Assembly (NCBI RefSeq): GCF_048128805.1
Contig: NC_136010.1
Coordinates: 20,669,480 to 20,733,479, forward strand
Origin: Centroberyx gerrardi
Lineage: Eukaryota; Chordata; Actinopteri; Beryciformes; Berycidae
DNA: 64,000 bases
Reading direction: 5' to 3'
The translations under genes were made by a program, and so were the position numbers. Under the pieces are notes generated by a model. It searched no databases and was not told the DNA's origin. It saw only the letters and a program-made list of their open reading frames with translations. Of this stretch, positions 13,855 through 26,449 are shown piece by piece. How positions within the stretch are numbered: the first letter of the stretch is position 1; the number at the start of each line of letters is the position of its first letter.

Positions 13855-14163
13855 ATGGATGTGCAGACAAAATGTGGCAACAATACCTCAGGCCCCATGT
13901 GCTGTGAGTTTTACATTTGGCATTTATTGCATTGCGAAAAGGCAAGTTGAAAATGCAACTTTGCATTCCTTCTGACCTCTACAAATGATGTGATTTGATA
14001 TAATTATATTCCTTTTCCTATTTCCTTTTTATCCTATTCCCTTTTCTTATTGTTGTTTTTATTAGAATCAAGATGAGTGAAATATGTAAGTCTTCAAACT
14101 GTTTTTGAACTATATTCTTCTTTCTCCTGTTTAGATGAGGAGGCATCAGGTCCACTTGCTTTG
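13832..14163 (+). CDS. Candidate upstream ORF overlapping the styk1 start
   Basis: An ATG at 13832 lies 23 bases before the styk1 ATG in another frame. It stays open through the first coding exon. If spliced with the same junction (13903 to 14135), it reads into exon 2 and stops at a TGA ending near 14163, giving about 33 codons. It has a purine at -3, whereas the main ATG has a C at -3 but a G at +4. It would act as an overlapping uORF if base 13832 is in the mature mRNA. The peptide resembles nothing I recognise. Confidence 0.3.
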
Positions 14164-16600
14164 ATTATCATCCCTTCTCTGTTGGCTCTCAGCACAGTTT
14201 TAGTGGTGGCTCTGATTTTCTACAGTCTCCACAGAAATAGACGAACAGGGCAAAGAAACTCGGCCCATTACACAAATGGTATGAACTGCAATAACCGAGG
14301 AGTCATGTACTGTATATCCTCTGTACAAAATCACTGGAAAACCATGAATATTAGAAGTGCCTGAGGTCATGGCTCTCTTGAGATATTTGGGGGTTTTCTG
14401 TTCTAATTTTTTTTGTTTATTCCCACCTCTGGTAATGCCACTTATCTCTGGATTATAATAAACCTTTACAGACTTGTTGTTTAACAGGCCAGCAGTCTGT
14501 GTCCCTGAGCGCAGCATCAATAAGCCCTGCGAGGGTCCAGGAGGCTTTGCGTCCGTGGGAAATCCCTGGAGAGTGTGTTCTGGAGGGACTTGAGTTCTGG
14601 CAGACAGGCCGCTACGGCCCCATCTGTAACGGCCTGCTGAAGAGAGATGGAGCCTCCACTGCTGTGGTGGTGAAGTCACTCCGAGGTATGGATTTTGGCA
14701 GAGTTTTTCCTCATCAGGTCATGTGGTCAGGGTGGTCAGGTTTAAAGTCTTTGTGAGTAATTACAGTATTGTAAGTGAATTGATCATTTCTATTTTCAGG
14801 GGGGAAATTAAGGTAGTTAGGTAGTTAATGAAATATTAATGGTCCCTCCTTCATTCCCAGATCATTAAATGGTAATCAAGATGATACGGACTGTAAGGCG
14901 GCACACTTTCTTATTGCTTGGAGACTCTTGTGACCTTCTGTCCTTGCTGTAACGCCTCCCATACAGATGGCCCCAACCGTCCCGAAGCGAAGGAGTTTGT
15001 GGAGTGGGTCCTGTTCCACGCCACAGTGTGTAAACATGAGAAGCTGGTGCGGATGCTGTTCTGTCAGACCAAGCGTCTGCCCATGTACCTGGTCCTGGAG
15101 GCCTACAGCCCGGGGAACCTGCTGCACTTCCTCTGGACATTCAGAAACACAATGGTACAGCCAAGGTTCAGAGAATGTGTATCAATATTCAGTCATATAG
15201 GCGATCCTCCAATCCTTAAATTCAGTGCAATGAGGAGGAATTACTCTTCTTTCCAGAGGGATTCAGATGTTGGGGATCCAGTGCAGCACTTCTCTGAGAG
15301 GTCAGTGTTTCTGGTGGCAAAGCAGGTGGCAGCTGGCCTGGTGAGTCTCTCTGGTGGACCAGTTTCTGTATTCTCAACAAACAACTGGACTAAAATGAGC
15401 TTTAAATTCCATACAGATCATAATGCACATGCTTTTCTTTGAATGCTGTTTTTTATTTTGAGTTTTGAATAAGATTTCTTTGGACTGATGACTAGATATT
15501 TCTGCTAAGCGTGATTTGTGTCGGCCTACATTGGCTCCTACCTCAGGATTACCTGATGTCAGAGCACAGGCTGGTGCACGGCGATGTCGCTGCCAGGAAC
15601 ATCTTGATCGGCCCAGGCCTCTCTGCCAGGGTGTCTGGGTTGGGTGTGGCGTTTGCAGGACGTCAAACGGATCCGGCGATCAGGCAGAGGGCAGCGGAGG
15701 TGCCTCTGAAGTGGCAGGCTCCAGAGAGGATTATGAAGCAGCCCACTATAGACAGGAGCGACGTGTGAGGGCAGAGTTATGGCTAACAAACATACAGTAG
15801 CATGCACACACAGTAACTAAAATGTATTCCTTTGGCATTAGTCATCTATTATTGGTATTGCAAGGCTATTATACTCATATCTTTCAGATAATCATTCTCT
15901 ATACATATTGACATTGGGTTACTACTTTTTTTTAACCCTTTATTTTTCTTCCTAGATGGTCATTTGGAATCTTACTATATGAACTGATCACCTTAGGTAA
16001 TGTGTTCTAATATCTGTAATCATCAGTATTACATCATTATCAACACCGCCACCATTATCAAGCCACATTTGTTTCAATCTCTTATTCAAGAATGTTATCT
16101 CAGGATTTTTATTTATTTATTTTTTGCATCTCAGGCTCTCCTCCATATCCAGAGCTGGAACCTCAGTCTGTGCTTCCACAACTACAGAGGTCGTACCGAA
16201 TGAGGAGACCAGAGGACTGTGGAGGGCCTCTGTAAGTGACCTTTTGAGTAATACACAAGACAGAGTGTTACACCTTAGTATAATAGCAGTTTCATCAACT
16301 TATACCAATGAGAGCTGCACTTTTTTTTTCAAACACTCTCTTCAACACTCTCTTCTCATGTTATGCTTTTGTCACCACCTTTTAAGATTAACCCCAACGT
16401 CTTCGCCATTTCTCCCACACGCTTTTAGGCATGACCTGATGAAGTACTGTTGGATGTGGAGTTTCAAAGACCGGCCTGCATTCTCGTCCATCATGAAGCT
16501 GTTAGATTCCTACCTGTACCTAGCTGCTACTAAAGCGCTTTGCATCTCCGAGGCCATAGACATCTACGAGTACAACAAGAAGGCAGGGCTGCTCTCATAG
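13855..16600 (+). CDS. styk1: STYK1/NOK receptor-like (pseudo)kinase, complete 9 exons
   Basis: The coding exons are 13855-13903, 14135-14278, 14488-14685, 14967-15154, 15257-15340, 15547-15764, 15956-15996, 16135-16231 and 16429-16600. All junctions are GT-AG and in phase, giving 396 aa against 422 in human STYK1 as I remember it. A short Cys-containing outer segment is followed by one membrane helix (about residues 25-47), a basic stop-transfer run and a kinase-like domain (about 85-385). The VAIK-type lysine is K127 (VVVK). The catalytic loop reads HGDVAARN (232-239), so the HRD arginine is Gly. The DFG position reads GLG (252-254), so the metal-binding Asp is missing. APER and the DVWSFGILLYE helix are present. 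STYK1 shares these substitutions in mammals. STYK1/NOK is reported to act in growth signalling and autophagy. The gene is tail-to-tail with tmem269. Confidence 0.9.
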
Positions 16601-18436
16601 ACGCATGTGCAACTAATAGGGAAACATGTCAAGGGGTAGAGCCACAGATAAAGTGTATTGTGACAATGTAACTTTATCATATGACACTCAAACTTAAATG
16701 CTGTGTTTTTAAGAACAATGAAAGCAAGCAATTTCTTATTACCTCTTTTTATTGTCAAAAATGTACAGAACTAAAAATACAGATTTTCATTCAGACCGTT
16801 TTTCTTTTGTCATTGGGTAAAGTATTTTTTTTTTTTAATATATCTATAATGCTTTTGGCATGCACATGCAGATTTTCTTCATAAGATTATCATAAACCAT
16901 GTTAAAAAAAAAACAGCACCAGCTTTGAACCAATCCCTGAACCACCAGACATGACCTTATTTTATTTTATTTTATTTTAGTTTTTTTTTTTTTTGGTCAG
17001 TGATTTCTGAAATTTTTCTCTGCCTGGTCAGGTTCCCTGTGTGAAATGTGTCAGGCAAACTCATCTAAATATGGGGTGTCAGTAGTTATAGGGGGTGAGA
17101 ACAGACATTTACCTGTTTCTCTGTACTATTGCCCTTATCAAGCTTCAGAACAAGTCATTAGAAAACAAAATAATCTCCCTGTTTTGTCACTCACAATATA
17201 CAATCTTGGCAGAGAGGCACAAACAGCCATTTTAAAACACGATGAGAGATGGCAAAACGTCCTTGCTAAAAAGGACTGGTCTACAAAAAAGTGATGTCTG
17301 TCAGACTGAATACTGGCCATGCTAGGAAGTGAAACTGCAAAGCCTCTTATAACAGAGGCAAATATGTACAAATACCCAATAAAATCAAATATAATGGAAA
17401 TATGGAAATGTAAAACATAATTTCTTGGACAGAATCATAACTTGGTAAGAGCTGAAAATCTGGAAATCTGAAAAAAATGTTTCTAGTTTACATAAGCCAT
17501 GGTTGGGGTGGTCAATTCACTTTCTATTCAAACCATTCAAAATGTACATTCAAACAGCAATTCAAATAATAACAATGGCAAAGCCATCATTCCCCATAAT
17601 TTCTTCGATTGATATAAAAATAAGTGGAATTTGAAGAAAATCCACATCCTGACGTGAATAAATTGAAAGTGAATTGACCTCAGCCCTGATACAAACACTG
17701 AGGTCAGTTAACACAAGACTGAGTCATACTGCTGTATGGACGTCCATTATTGTAAAGATAAACCAAGATTCAAGGACAGCTCTATAGAACTGTGAACGTC
17801 TAAAAGACTGAAGTTGCTGAAAAAACATGTTGTAGACCCTACCAAGATAGCACTTATTAAAATATTCATTAAGCTATGTTTAGCAATGCGAAACAAACGT
17901 TATGATGTCCTATGATGTTACAAATCAAACATTTTAAAACCAAATTACAGACCAAAATATATCAGAAAGAAAATTTACAGAATTATTTGCTATTAAATAA
18001 TTTCTATTTATATTATGCTATAAGAACATTCTATAATGTTGTGCCCTCCTGTCGTGTTTTGAGAATTAAATTGTAATTCATGACATTGTAACGGATACAA
18101 AGATTGGAGATTAGGTTAATACTGTGCTAGAAGACACAGAAGATAAAATGCCACAAAGCATCAGACTATACATCGAGTCAGCATGAAATGTTAATCCTTA
18201 CCAACATTAAATGTCCTTCTCATCCCTCACTCTCACTCTATTCAATCCAGTTTTGTCTTAGAGCTGTCACATCAAAATGAAGGTTAAATACAGCAAGTGG
18301 TCTCCTGTGGTGGGTGAGCGTGTTCAGCTTGGATCCTCCATGGCAGTAAGGGGCAGCAGCAGTCTGGAAGCCTCCATACACCCGGACGGGCCAGTAGTAA
18401 GCCTATTGGGAGTTTGGGACGAGGCCACGACCCCCT
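16601..18436. other. Convergent 3' flank: styk1 and tmem269 3' UTRs
   Basis: This gap separates the stop codons of two convergent genes. It is AT-rich and has no coding exon. An AATAAA at 17379-17384 on the plus strand is a plausible styk1 polyadenylation signal. On the minus strand a run of TTATTTTATTTTA at about 16957-16979 supplies several AATAAA copies that could serve tmem269, so the two transcripts may overlap. No repeat family was recognised except poly-T tracts. Confidence 0.45.
17379..17384 (+). terminator. styk1: Candidate styk1 polyadenylation signal (AATAAA)
   Basis: This is a canonical hexamer about 780 bases past the styk1 stop codon on the coding strand. Position alone supports it, and no transcript evidence is available. 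Confidence 0.35.
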
Positions 18437-21400
18437 CTACACTTTGCGGCTCCAAAGGGATGTGGGGAACAAAATGTAGGACCCAGACCACAGCAGGTAG
18501 TACACACATGCAGGAGGGAAGGAAGAACAGAAAACCATGACGACTCCTGAAAAGTAAAACACAAGTGAGAAGCTTTAAAATCTCAGTCAGGTGTAGAGGC
18601 AGTCCTCTCCTGCTCCTGTCATGTGACAGGAGCAGGAGAGTTGAGTTGCCTAATGTCCCGCCATAATCACCATGATATATCAAACATAGCCTGTTATGCT
18701 AACAAGGTCATTAAATGGGAAAGTCAAATTTTACATGATGACCCAAGATGCCAAGATGTGACATTCTCACTCTTTGCTTAACTTTTCGGTGCTACGCATA
18801 ATAACTTTTAGCCAATAAACTTATTAAAACATCAATTATAAAACTGACGCGAATATTCTCTTCTTCATTCTGCCGTTGAGGCACAAAATAGCTCTGTACC
18901 ACCTGGTTTCTAAAATAGTCATCAAACAGCTAGTTTTGTTTCAGGGTCCATTTTATTATTTCTGACTGAAAAGTACTTGAATTTCCGAATGTAAAACTCA
19001 AAAATACCCGGGGACGAGGAGCGCCTGAAGGCAGCAAGACCAGAGTGGGGAAAATCTAGATAAGATAGCTAAATATTGGACTTTTTGACCCATAGAGCAA
19101 TCGTTTGGCTGCAGAACACTTGGATTATGCTGTTTGGAATAATTTTATGGTCACTTTTGCCCTTTTTGGAACTCTAAAAAAATGGTCTCCATTCACTCCA
19201 GTTGTTTTGAAGAAGGCTGCTACCAAGCTGCACAAGCTAACTTGTTGTGTGTTATATTGACATTCAAACTTCACCGGCATTTTTGGGCGAACTATTCCTT
19301 TAATCATCACTGTAGATCCTGGACACATCTCTCCTTCATGTCCCAGTCCAAGAGAGGGAGAAGTGAATTTCTACTGGATTTCCAAAATGAGTTTTACCTC
19401 CTGCGTAGACCGCTTTCTTCCAGGCCTGGGACTCCAGCACTCTGTCATGGGGGTAGAAGTTCTGGCTGATCATGAAGAGGATCATGGCCACTGCAGTGAC
19501 CCGCAGCACAGCCATGTTGCCCCCTGACAGCAGACAGGCACTGGCCAGGATGGCCGAGGAGTAGATGCAGGGCAAACCGCGGTACATGAACGGGATCCCT
19601 GCGGAACAAACACGGACAGAACCGCAGCGATTCCTTTCAAAGATCAAGTAGGAGTTTGATGACTGACATAAAACAGGGCATGCGAGCGTTTCATGATATA
19701 AACACCATCACTTATCCACAACATATAATTTACATTTCATTCAGGAACTATACTCTCTTACCGCTTGAGAAAAAGCAGAGGCGGACGAACACAGACATGA
19801 CATAACACATGCACAGGATGTTGTCCAGCAGGTCAGGTGTCCTCAGGAGCAAAGACGTGGCAATCCCAAAGGTGGTGAAGTCAGCAAAATCGTCTAGTTT
19901 GGCACCTGAGCACAAAAAAGGACAAGAAAATTTGTGGCCTTGTGAAGTTCGTAGGGTGGAATCAATACTACTAAGGTTAGGAGTTCACTGCCCACACACA
20001 CACAACCCTTACTAAGAATCTGCTTTAGATAATAGTGACTGCCAGATGATCTATTATTATGCTATTTCTAATCTGACAGTGCCTTAGTCATGAGAGTTTA
20101 AATTCTATCACTGTCTGTCTAGATAGGTTTATCAACGCTCCAATATGGCGACTGCCAATTTTTCTGACAAGTGACACTGCGTGTGTGTGTGTGTGTCATG
20201 TGCGTTCATGCAGAAGTCTCCAAGTGGAAATTTCAGTGTCAGCCCAACAGGCCACCATTCTATAAACAACATTCTCAAATGCCTTGGTCTCTTTATCCCC
20301 CAGGAGCATGGAGCATGTTTTCAGCGGATGAGGATGAGGTGATTCTGGCCACAGCTCAAATGAACGAGATGGAATTCCACAGCCCAGGGTCAACAATTTT
20401 AGCAATTTCAGATATGCAGAGAACCCAAAGCAACGGGATAAAATAGACAATTGGACCATGATCCCGTGGAATTAGGCTGCTTAATCAGAAAGTGATTGTT
20501 CAATTGACAAAAAAAAGATGGGGGGCACAACAACACCCACCTGCAAAGTCATGCAGAAAAACCCCGTCGGGACACAAAGCCCCCTGAAATGTGCAGCCAA
20601 CGATGCATTGTGATGCACCTGGGAGCTATTTTGGGCTGCTGAGAAAATGTTGACAACTTGCACACAGGGGCAGCCATGTTCAAAAAGTATTTTGTTTTTG
20701 TGCCTTTTGAGTTACTGTATAGGATGCTGTCATGTTTTGAAAATGTGCCAATGCCGGTATATTTTAGACGCTGCATATTTGCTTAGGGTGCCTCCAAATT
20801 TTAGAGAATGTTTATGATTTTTCTCGAGTTAAGAGACTTTTTTAGACTATCCAGTGTATCCAATGGCAGGTTTTGCTTTAAAGTTGTACCCTCTGTTTAT
20901 GGGTTTGTGTGGCCAAATTAGAAAGTCCGGACAAAGGACTGTGCAGCAGGCCCTGCCAACATCCCAGTTGAAGTTTATCTTTGGTAAGAGCTACTGAGCA
21001 AAACACTCCGCTCACCCAGCGCAGAGCAGGCATCGAGTCGCCTGGCAACTGCTCCATCTGCCAAATCCAGCAGGTAGCCAATCAGAACCAGCCAGCATGC
21101 TGCATACTGGTGCCTGGACAAAACAGAATAGACTGTTAGGTTTAGCTATTTGACGACAACAATCCATCTCAAAATATTTAAAATATTTGCAGCATCTGAA
21201 CCTAAGGAAAAAGGTTGAAACTAGCGGTGTGTTAGATTTCAACATTGCTACATGGAAAAACATGGAAATAATTCTCTTTTTACTGTAGATATACAGTAGC
21301 TCTTTTATAGCTCAATGGTTAGAGCATGGCACGAACACTCCCAGGGTTTGATTCTCAGTGGAGCCGCGCATGCTAAAAATGTAAACACTCATTGCACTAT

Positions 21401-24400
21401 AAGGTGTTTTGGATGGTTTTTTTTGTAGGATGTTTTTTTATAAGGATGGGTGGTAAAACATTTTTCTGACCTTGAACAGCTCTAGTTGCACTTGACTGTG
21501 CCTCTCTTCCCTCAGCCTACTAGCTCAGCTGCAGCAGCATTTCACTGTCACCTTTTTTGAGAAAATGTAGCAGCATCCTTAAATTCCCTTTGGAATCCAT
21601 TTTAATCTATTTACAAAACTGTGGATCCACACAGGGACTTTGGCCAGGCTGTAGTTGAGCCTGACCCATGTTCCAGCCAGTAAAATCCAATACTAGGTGT
21701 GGTCACTCACCCGTTAAGACTGCTGAGAATGGAGGCCATGCCCATGACCATGTTGGCCACTGACAGAGCATTAGCAGCATTTTTACGTGCAAACTCTTTG
21801 ATCTGGAGTCCTGTGGCCTGCTCACTCAGAAAGAGCTTGTTGGTACGCTGGAAGAAACCTGAGACCACAGAATAGCAACAGTTAGTGGTTGTCCGTGTTA
21901 TGTTGATAACCTCTGCTGTGGCTCAAGAAAAACTAAATCCCTATTATGATCTGATGATCATACTCAAGACGGTGAGTCATTGATCTTTGGAAACCAATAA
22001 GCTTCAGATGACTGTGTTAGAATCAAACCTCAGCTTGTATGAAACCCCAGTTTACTATTGGGGTGACAGGAAGAAAGTGTAAAAAAGTAAAAGTAATCTT
22101 AATGCTTTATGAATACCAGTCATGATCGGAAAATGATATTTTGTATAGAATCGAGTGGGAATCCATATTGCAGGACATTGTAGCATATCTTGCGTGTTTA
22201 ATTTTTTACTGTATTTAAAACAAAATTTTACTACAAAATGGATTCCTCCATCTTATGTAAAAGAAGCATCACTTACCAAGATGTATGTTTATTGGACGGA
22301 GACCAACCTTATGATACATTAATCAATTTTCAGAATGAATAAAATGCATTTGTTACATTCATTCAATCAGGGGTGTGCAGCCTAGAGCATGCAACGTTGG
22401 TGAGTGCCTCATTACCTACTATTAACTTAATCAGCTATATCTACACAGTAGACACTTGATACATATTGCATCTGTCACAAAAATACTGGCACAATTACAT
22501 GCAGTAAACTTTAATATCCAGATAGCATTTGGATAGGAAGAATAATCAAAAGAATACAGTGTTTGAACAGGATGCATGTGAAGTGTTAGCACTCAAATGT
22601 GATCTGCTCAGGAGTCAACTGCAAACAAGTACTGGTGTGGGGGGCAAGCTACGGACATTTAGGAGACCACATGCACCACTTGACTACGGGCTACGGTGAC
22701 TGTGAGTTAGACCTAGTACTGACACATAACAGACATGACATCCATTAGCCTGTTGCTCTGATGACACATAGTGACCTGAAACAAGGACATGGCAGCAGCA
22801 CTCACATAGCTAACTGTTCAAGTCTATTAATAACACTGCAGCCTAGCCTTTAATGGAGATTGCGACATAAAGCTTCTGGTTTCCTTGTGTAGATTCTGTA
22901 TGTGAAAGCCAACAAACTGCATGGGGTTACATCCTCAATAACAATCGTATTTTTTATGAGGACATATCTCTAGTTAAAATGCAATCAGCAGATATTGTAA
23001 TGGTAACGTTTATAAGTTTAGTTGTATTAATGACCAAAATGAACCATAGAAAAGGCTACATAGGTCATGTCAGCAAGATGGAATGACTGCTGACTCTGCC
23101 TCGCTGCAGCCAGAGCTGCTTCTGCCCCCACAAAGCTGTGATGGTTTTTAATGAAGACAAACAAAGCAATCTTTGTTTCTCTCTGCTTCCTCCCTTGTGA
23201 GTTTAAATTTCCCACAGAAGTTTCCCTAAAGTCACAGCACTGTCCAAGAGAATATTCGCAGATAAAGACCTACAAAAATTGAAATACTTTTAAATGTTGC
23301 AGTGGCAACCCTTGAAAAACTCAGCCAATCTACCTTCTATTTGTGAAAAGGGTTAAAGTCATGTTCCTACTATTATGTTTTTCACCCTGAACTTCCTGTG
23401 ATTCCAAAGCCAGGCGAGTTCAAGAGACTCTTCATCTGAAAGAAAACAGCGTATGAGACACAGCAGAAAGCCAACAACAACTCACACTTTTACTTGACAG
23501 CATGCTTTTTATTTCTCATTTGGACCTTTTACACAGCTGGCATTTGAATTACTATCTAAAAACTTCTCATGGGAAAACAGCACATCAATCAATGCAGATG
23601 ACATTCTGCATTTGATCTCAAATTGATACCAAGTTTGTTATAGGTTTCCAGAATAATCAGTGTTATCAACTATTATCACAGTGGATAGCATTAGAGGGGC
23701 ACTCATGCAGCTCTGTATGCCTCATAAACCTGTGAGGTAACAGATCTTACGGTCAACAAAGCGTTACTCTAACCGGTTAATACACTGTCTCGGTCACTAA
23801 TAAATAAAGGATTGAAGCCAGAGCCAAACACACTGACATTTTCAAGCAGGTCTCTATTTCTGGATTGCTGCCTAATGAGTGCAAGGAATGATGGGAAGGC
23901 CCTTGTTATGTAACTACGCTGCTATGTTACCTGGTAACAGACTACAAGAAAAACAGGAAAAAATTTCACAGCTGAGATAATTTGAAGTACATATACAGTA
24001 CTGGACAATTTACTTTTTTTTTTTTTTACTTTTGTTGGAGTTAATTCTATATTTATGATAATGAGACATACTGAAAATAAATGGTAAAGAAATGAGTAAT
24101 TAATAAGAAATTAAATACAGATCGTAAAGCTGGACATCAACCAAAATAGGACATTTATTCCTAAATGTTGATATACTGTAGGCTATGTTTTATCTTCACT
24201 TTGCTTTTATCACATTTTGTTTTGATTTGTTTGTGTGAAGGACTTTGTAACATTTGTTTCAAAAGTGCTATATAAATAAAGTATTATTATTGGGATTATT
24301 ATGATCATTATGATTATTATTTTATTTATAGACAGACTTATAGACTTATTTATAGACTTATTCCTATTGGCCGCAGTTTGTGAAAATGGCAGACACACAG

Positions 24401-25052
24401 TATATACAAATATGTGATAAGATAAGATAAGATAAGATAAGGTAAGATAAGATACGATAAGATAACATAAGGTAGCACTTTATTGATCCCCTTAGGGAAA
24501 TTCAGGAGTATGTGCGATTATTATGTACAAAAAAACGTAAATATTCTCAAACTACTTTAATAGGAGAGAAATTCAATTGCATAGCTACAGTATATAGCTA
24601 CAGTGTCTATGTCCGTGTACTGACCTAATGAACTATTTCCTTCTTATCAGATCTTATCAGACATAATGATCTTAAGGAGTAACCTTAAGCAATGTTAATG
24701 AAACCAGCCCTAAATAACCAATTTTAGTCTCACCTGTACAGCACTTACTATAATTACTAGTACTATATGCACTACGATAATTACTAGTACTATATGCACT
24801 ACCTGGCTGTACATGCACACTGTATTGTGCGCTTAATTAAAAACAAAACTAACCATGTATTCTCTTTTGCTCAGTCCACACATGTATTAAACTCCCTCAA
24901 AACACGAGTGGCTGTTTTCCTGCCCAGTTTGACACAAGCAGACCTAGTCTGTAATCTCGGGCGCCCATGTCCATGCAGGTACACAGTAATCCAGATTATG
25001 AGATGAGATCAAGAAACAAGCACCTACCAGAGGAGGGAGTCAGTAGGATCAT
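18437..25052 (-). CDS. tmem269: TMEM269-like CDP-alcohol phosphotransferase-fold membrane protein
   Basis: The coding exons, in transcript order, are 25052-25028, 21858-21711, 21113-21016, 19905-19762, 19598-19398 and 18546-18437. They give 241 aa with consistent phases (1,2,1,1,1). The protein is hydrophobic with several membrane helices. It contains D74-x2-DG-x2-AR (77-82), then G91-x3-D95-x3-D99, the complete signature of CDP-alcohol phosphotransferases. Enzymes of that family, such as phosphatidylserine synthase, swap CMP for an alcohol in membranes. My match to TMEM269 rests on length, topology and remembered sequence. It could instead be an unnamed relative. The substrate is unknown. 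The short N terminus (MILLTPSSG) sits on its own exon. A 5' UTR exon ends at 26046. Confidence 0.8.
18605..18640. repeat. Near-perfect 17-bp inverted repeat (hairpin)
   Basis: Bases 18605-18621 and 18624-18640 are exact reverse complements, separated by only two bases (TG). The arms begin CTCTCCTGCTCC and end GGAGCAGGAGAG. The site lies in the last intron of tmem269, 59 bases upstream of the acceptor side of its last exon. It could form a cruciform in DNA or a stable hairpin in the tmem269 pre-mRNA. The function is unknown. Confidence 0.9.
19020..19303. repeat. Dispersed fish repeat, copy A
   Basis: This intronic segment shares an ordered series of phrases with 42385-42565. Both have ATATTGGACTTTTTGACCC-like text, then ACACTTGGATTATGCTG-like text, and both end in GAACTATTCCTTTAA or GAACTGTTCCTTTAA. 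That ending is a common tail in teleost interspersed repeats. The two copies are diverged and partly deleted relative to each other. It sits in tmem269 intron 5. I cannot name the family. Confidence 0.6.
21295..21430 (+). mobile_element. tRNA-derived SINE remnant
   Basis: The segment TAGCTCAATGGTTAGAGC followed by a GGTTTGATTCTCAG box resembles the A and B boxes of an RNA polymerase III promoter. Further on, CACTCATTGCACTATAAGG and TTTTGGAT resemble the tRNA-unrelated tail of a widespread teleost SINE. Both boxes carry mismatches and no closed cloverleaf can be drawn, so it is a decayed element and not a working tRNA gene. It lies in tmem269 intron 2. Confidence 0.65.
21859..25027 (-). other. 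tmem269: tmem269 intron 1
   Basis: This 3.2 kb intron separates the tiny first coding exon from the rest of the gene. Besides the RTE-like LINE end at 24405-24515, it holds a direct duplication of about 25 bases at 24752-24801 and AT-rich unique DNA. No coding signal was seen. Confidence 0.6.
24405..24515 (-). mobile_element. RTE/Rex3-like LINE 3' end
   Basis: A run of GATAA units is followed by ACTTTATTGATCCCC and GGGAAATTCAGG. Read on the minus strand, this is the 3' end of a fish non-LTR retrotransposon of RTE/Rex3 type, which ends in GGGGATCAATAAAGT plus a short tandem tail. Only the terminal hundred or so bases remain. It lies in tmem269 intron 1. The family name is from memory and uncertain. 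Confidence 0.55.
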
Positions 25053-26045
25053 GATTGTCTCTGGGTCAGCTCACAGCACAGCAGCTGAAATACACACATT
25101 TTAAAAAAGTGCTTACATACATACAGTATAGATGCATGCATACAGTACATACATACATACATACATACATGTATTACTTGTACATAGGCCTTTACAAATT
25201 CTAACCTACTGGATAACTTTTGACTGCATCATAGTATCAACAAAAACAAAATCGTGCTAGTCCCATAATAAATTAAGACTGCAGGCCATAATACATGGAA
25301 AACATTTTCAGCCAGATGATCAGTTTTATATTAAAATATGCCTAGCAAGGTTGCGTCATTATATTTCAAGATATATTACACTGATGTCCTAGTTGTAAAT
25401 CTCCATACTGGAATTACCATCTCCATTGGCTCAATTAAAAAATTGACTAGATGGGCCTATTCTCGTCTTAATAGCTATTCTATTAGAGCTGGATTGGGCT
25501 GAGGAAATCAATTTTGGAAGTTATAGGCCTTAAGTAGAACATAACCCTGCCTGCCTTGATTATTTAACTTAATTATTAAGAGCAGGATGGTAACATCTCC
25601 AATACACAATGGTATATCGCAGACCATAAAATGAATTCATGTCACATAACAGTCATGGTTGTCCTTTAACCCCTCGTAAATGATGTGACTCAGCTTTTGT
25701 TTTACACCTTACAGCTACACAGCAGCGGGCCTTAATGCGCAGCGCAGCGCACTATCCTCAGCACCAGTCCTCTCTGCCGTAGCCTACTGTACCCCTCTCT
25801 CGATGCATAACATCACGATAGGCATGAGAATAACAACCATGGGGTCCAATTTACCGGGTGAATATTGCACCAGTGTAATACCCCAATAGGTTACTGAATA
25901 GGCTCGAGTAAAGGGGTGCAACTGCGTCACAGCAAACGAGACGTTACGTTTACATAGTAGGGCAATGTATCACACTGAAAAGTCTGTACATTCACTAGTG
26001 ATGTGCAGAGGCGGGTGCCATGCAGCTCGAAGTGCATCATCTTAC

Positions 26046-26240
26046 CTGAATCCAAAGATCAGAGTGTAAGCGCAAATCAAGTGATGGAAACGTCTAATCA
26101 CGCACGCAGACGTTTACAATGCAGACTGACTTCTCTTCTGTGTTGGTCTGTGCACTGACTCGTGTGGTTAAAGTGACTGCGCTGCCGGTAGCATCCTATT
26201 GATATTCTGCTGTTCACCTGTCAAGATCATCTCGGTCACT
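26046..26240 (-). other. tmem269: Putative tmem269 non-coding first exon and promoter
   Basis: A strong donor (CAG then GTAAGA on the minus strand) has its exon edge at 26046, about 1 kb upstream of the tmem269 start codon exon. The sequence to its right is CpG-richer, which suits a 5' UTR exon with the promoter in about 26.1-26.4 kb. The transcription start cannot be set from sequence, so the right limit is a guess. Confidence 0.45.
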
Positions 26241-26449
26241 TTTTCAGCGCGTCCCTTTTAAAGCCCAGGGACAAATCGGTTGGAATATTCCACCGGAAAT
26301 GACGCTCCCGTGCCTTCTAGTTTTTTCCACGATAACACTGGAAGCTCTTTGATGGCGACCACAATAACGGGAATAACCCGAAATATTTTGTAAAGAGTAC
26401 AACATTGGAATGATCATGAGTCCAGTCCAGTTTTCCAAGTAGGCTAAAG

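Noticed and set aside
21300..21372. tRNA gene
   Set aside because: The box A and B texts are degraded, the acceptor stem does not pair, and the following sequence is a SINE tail.
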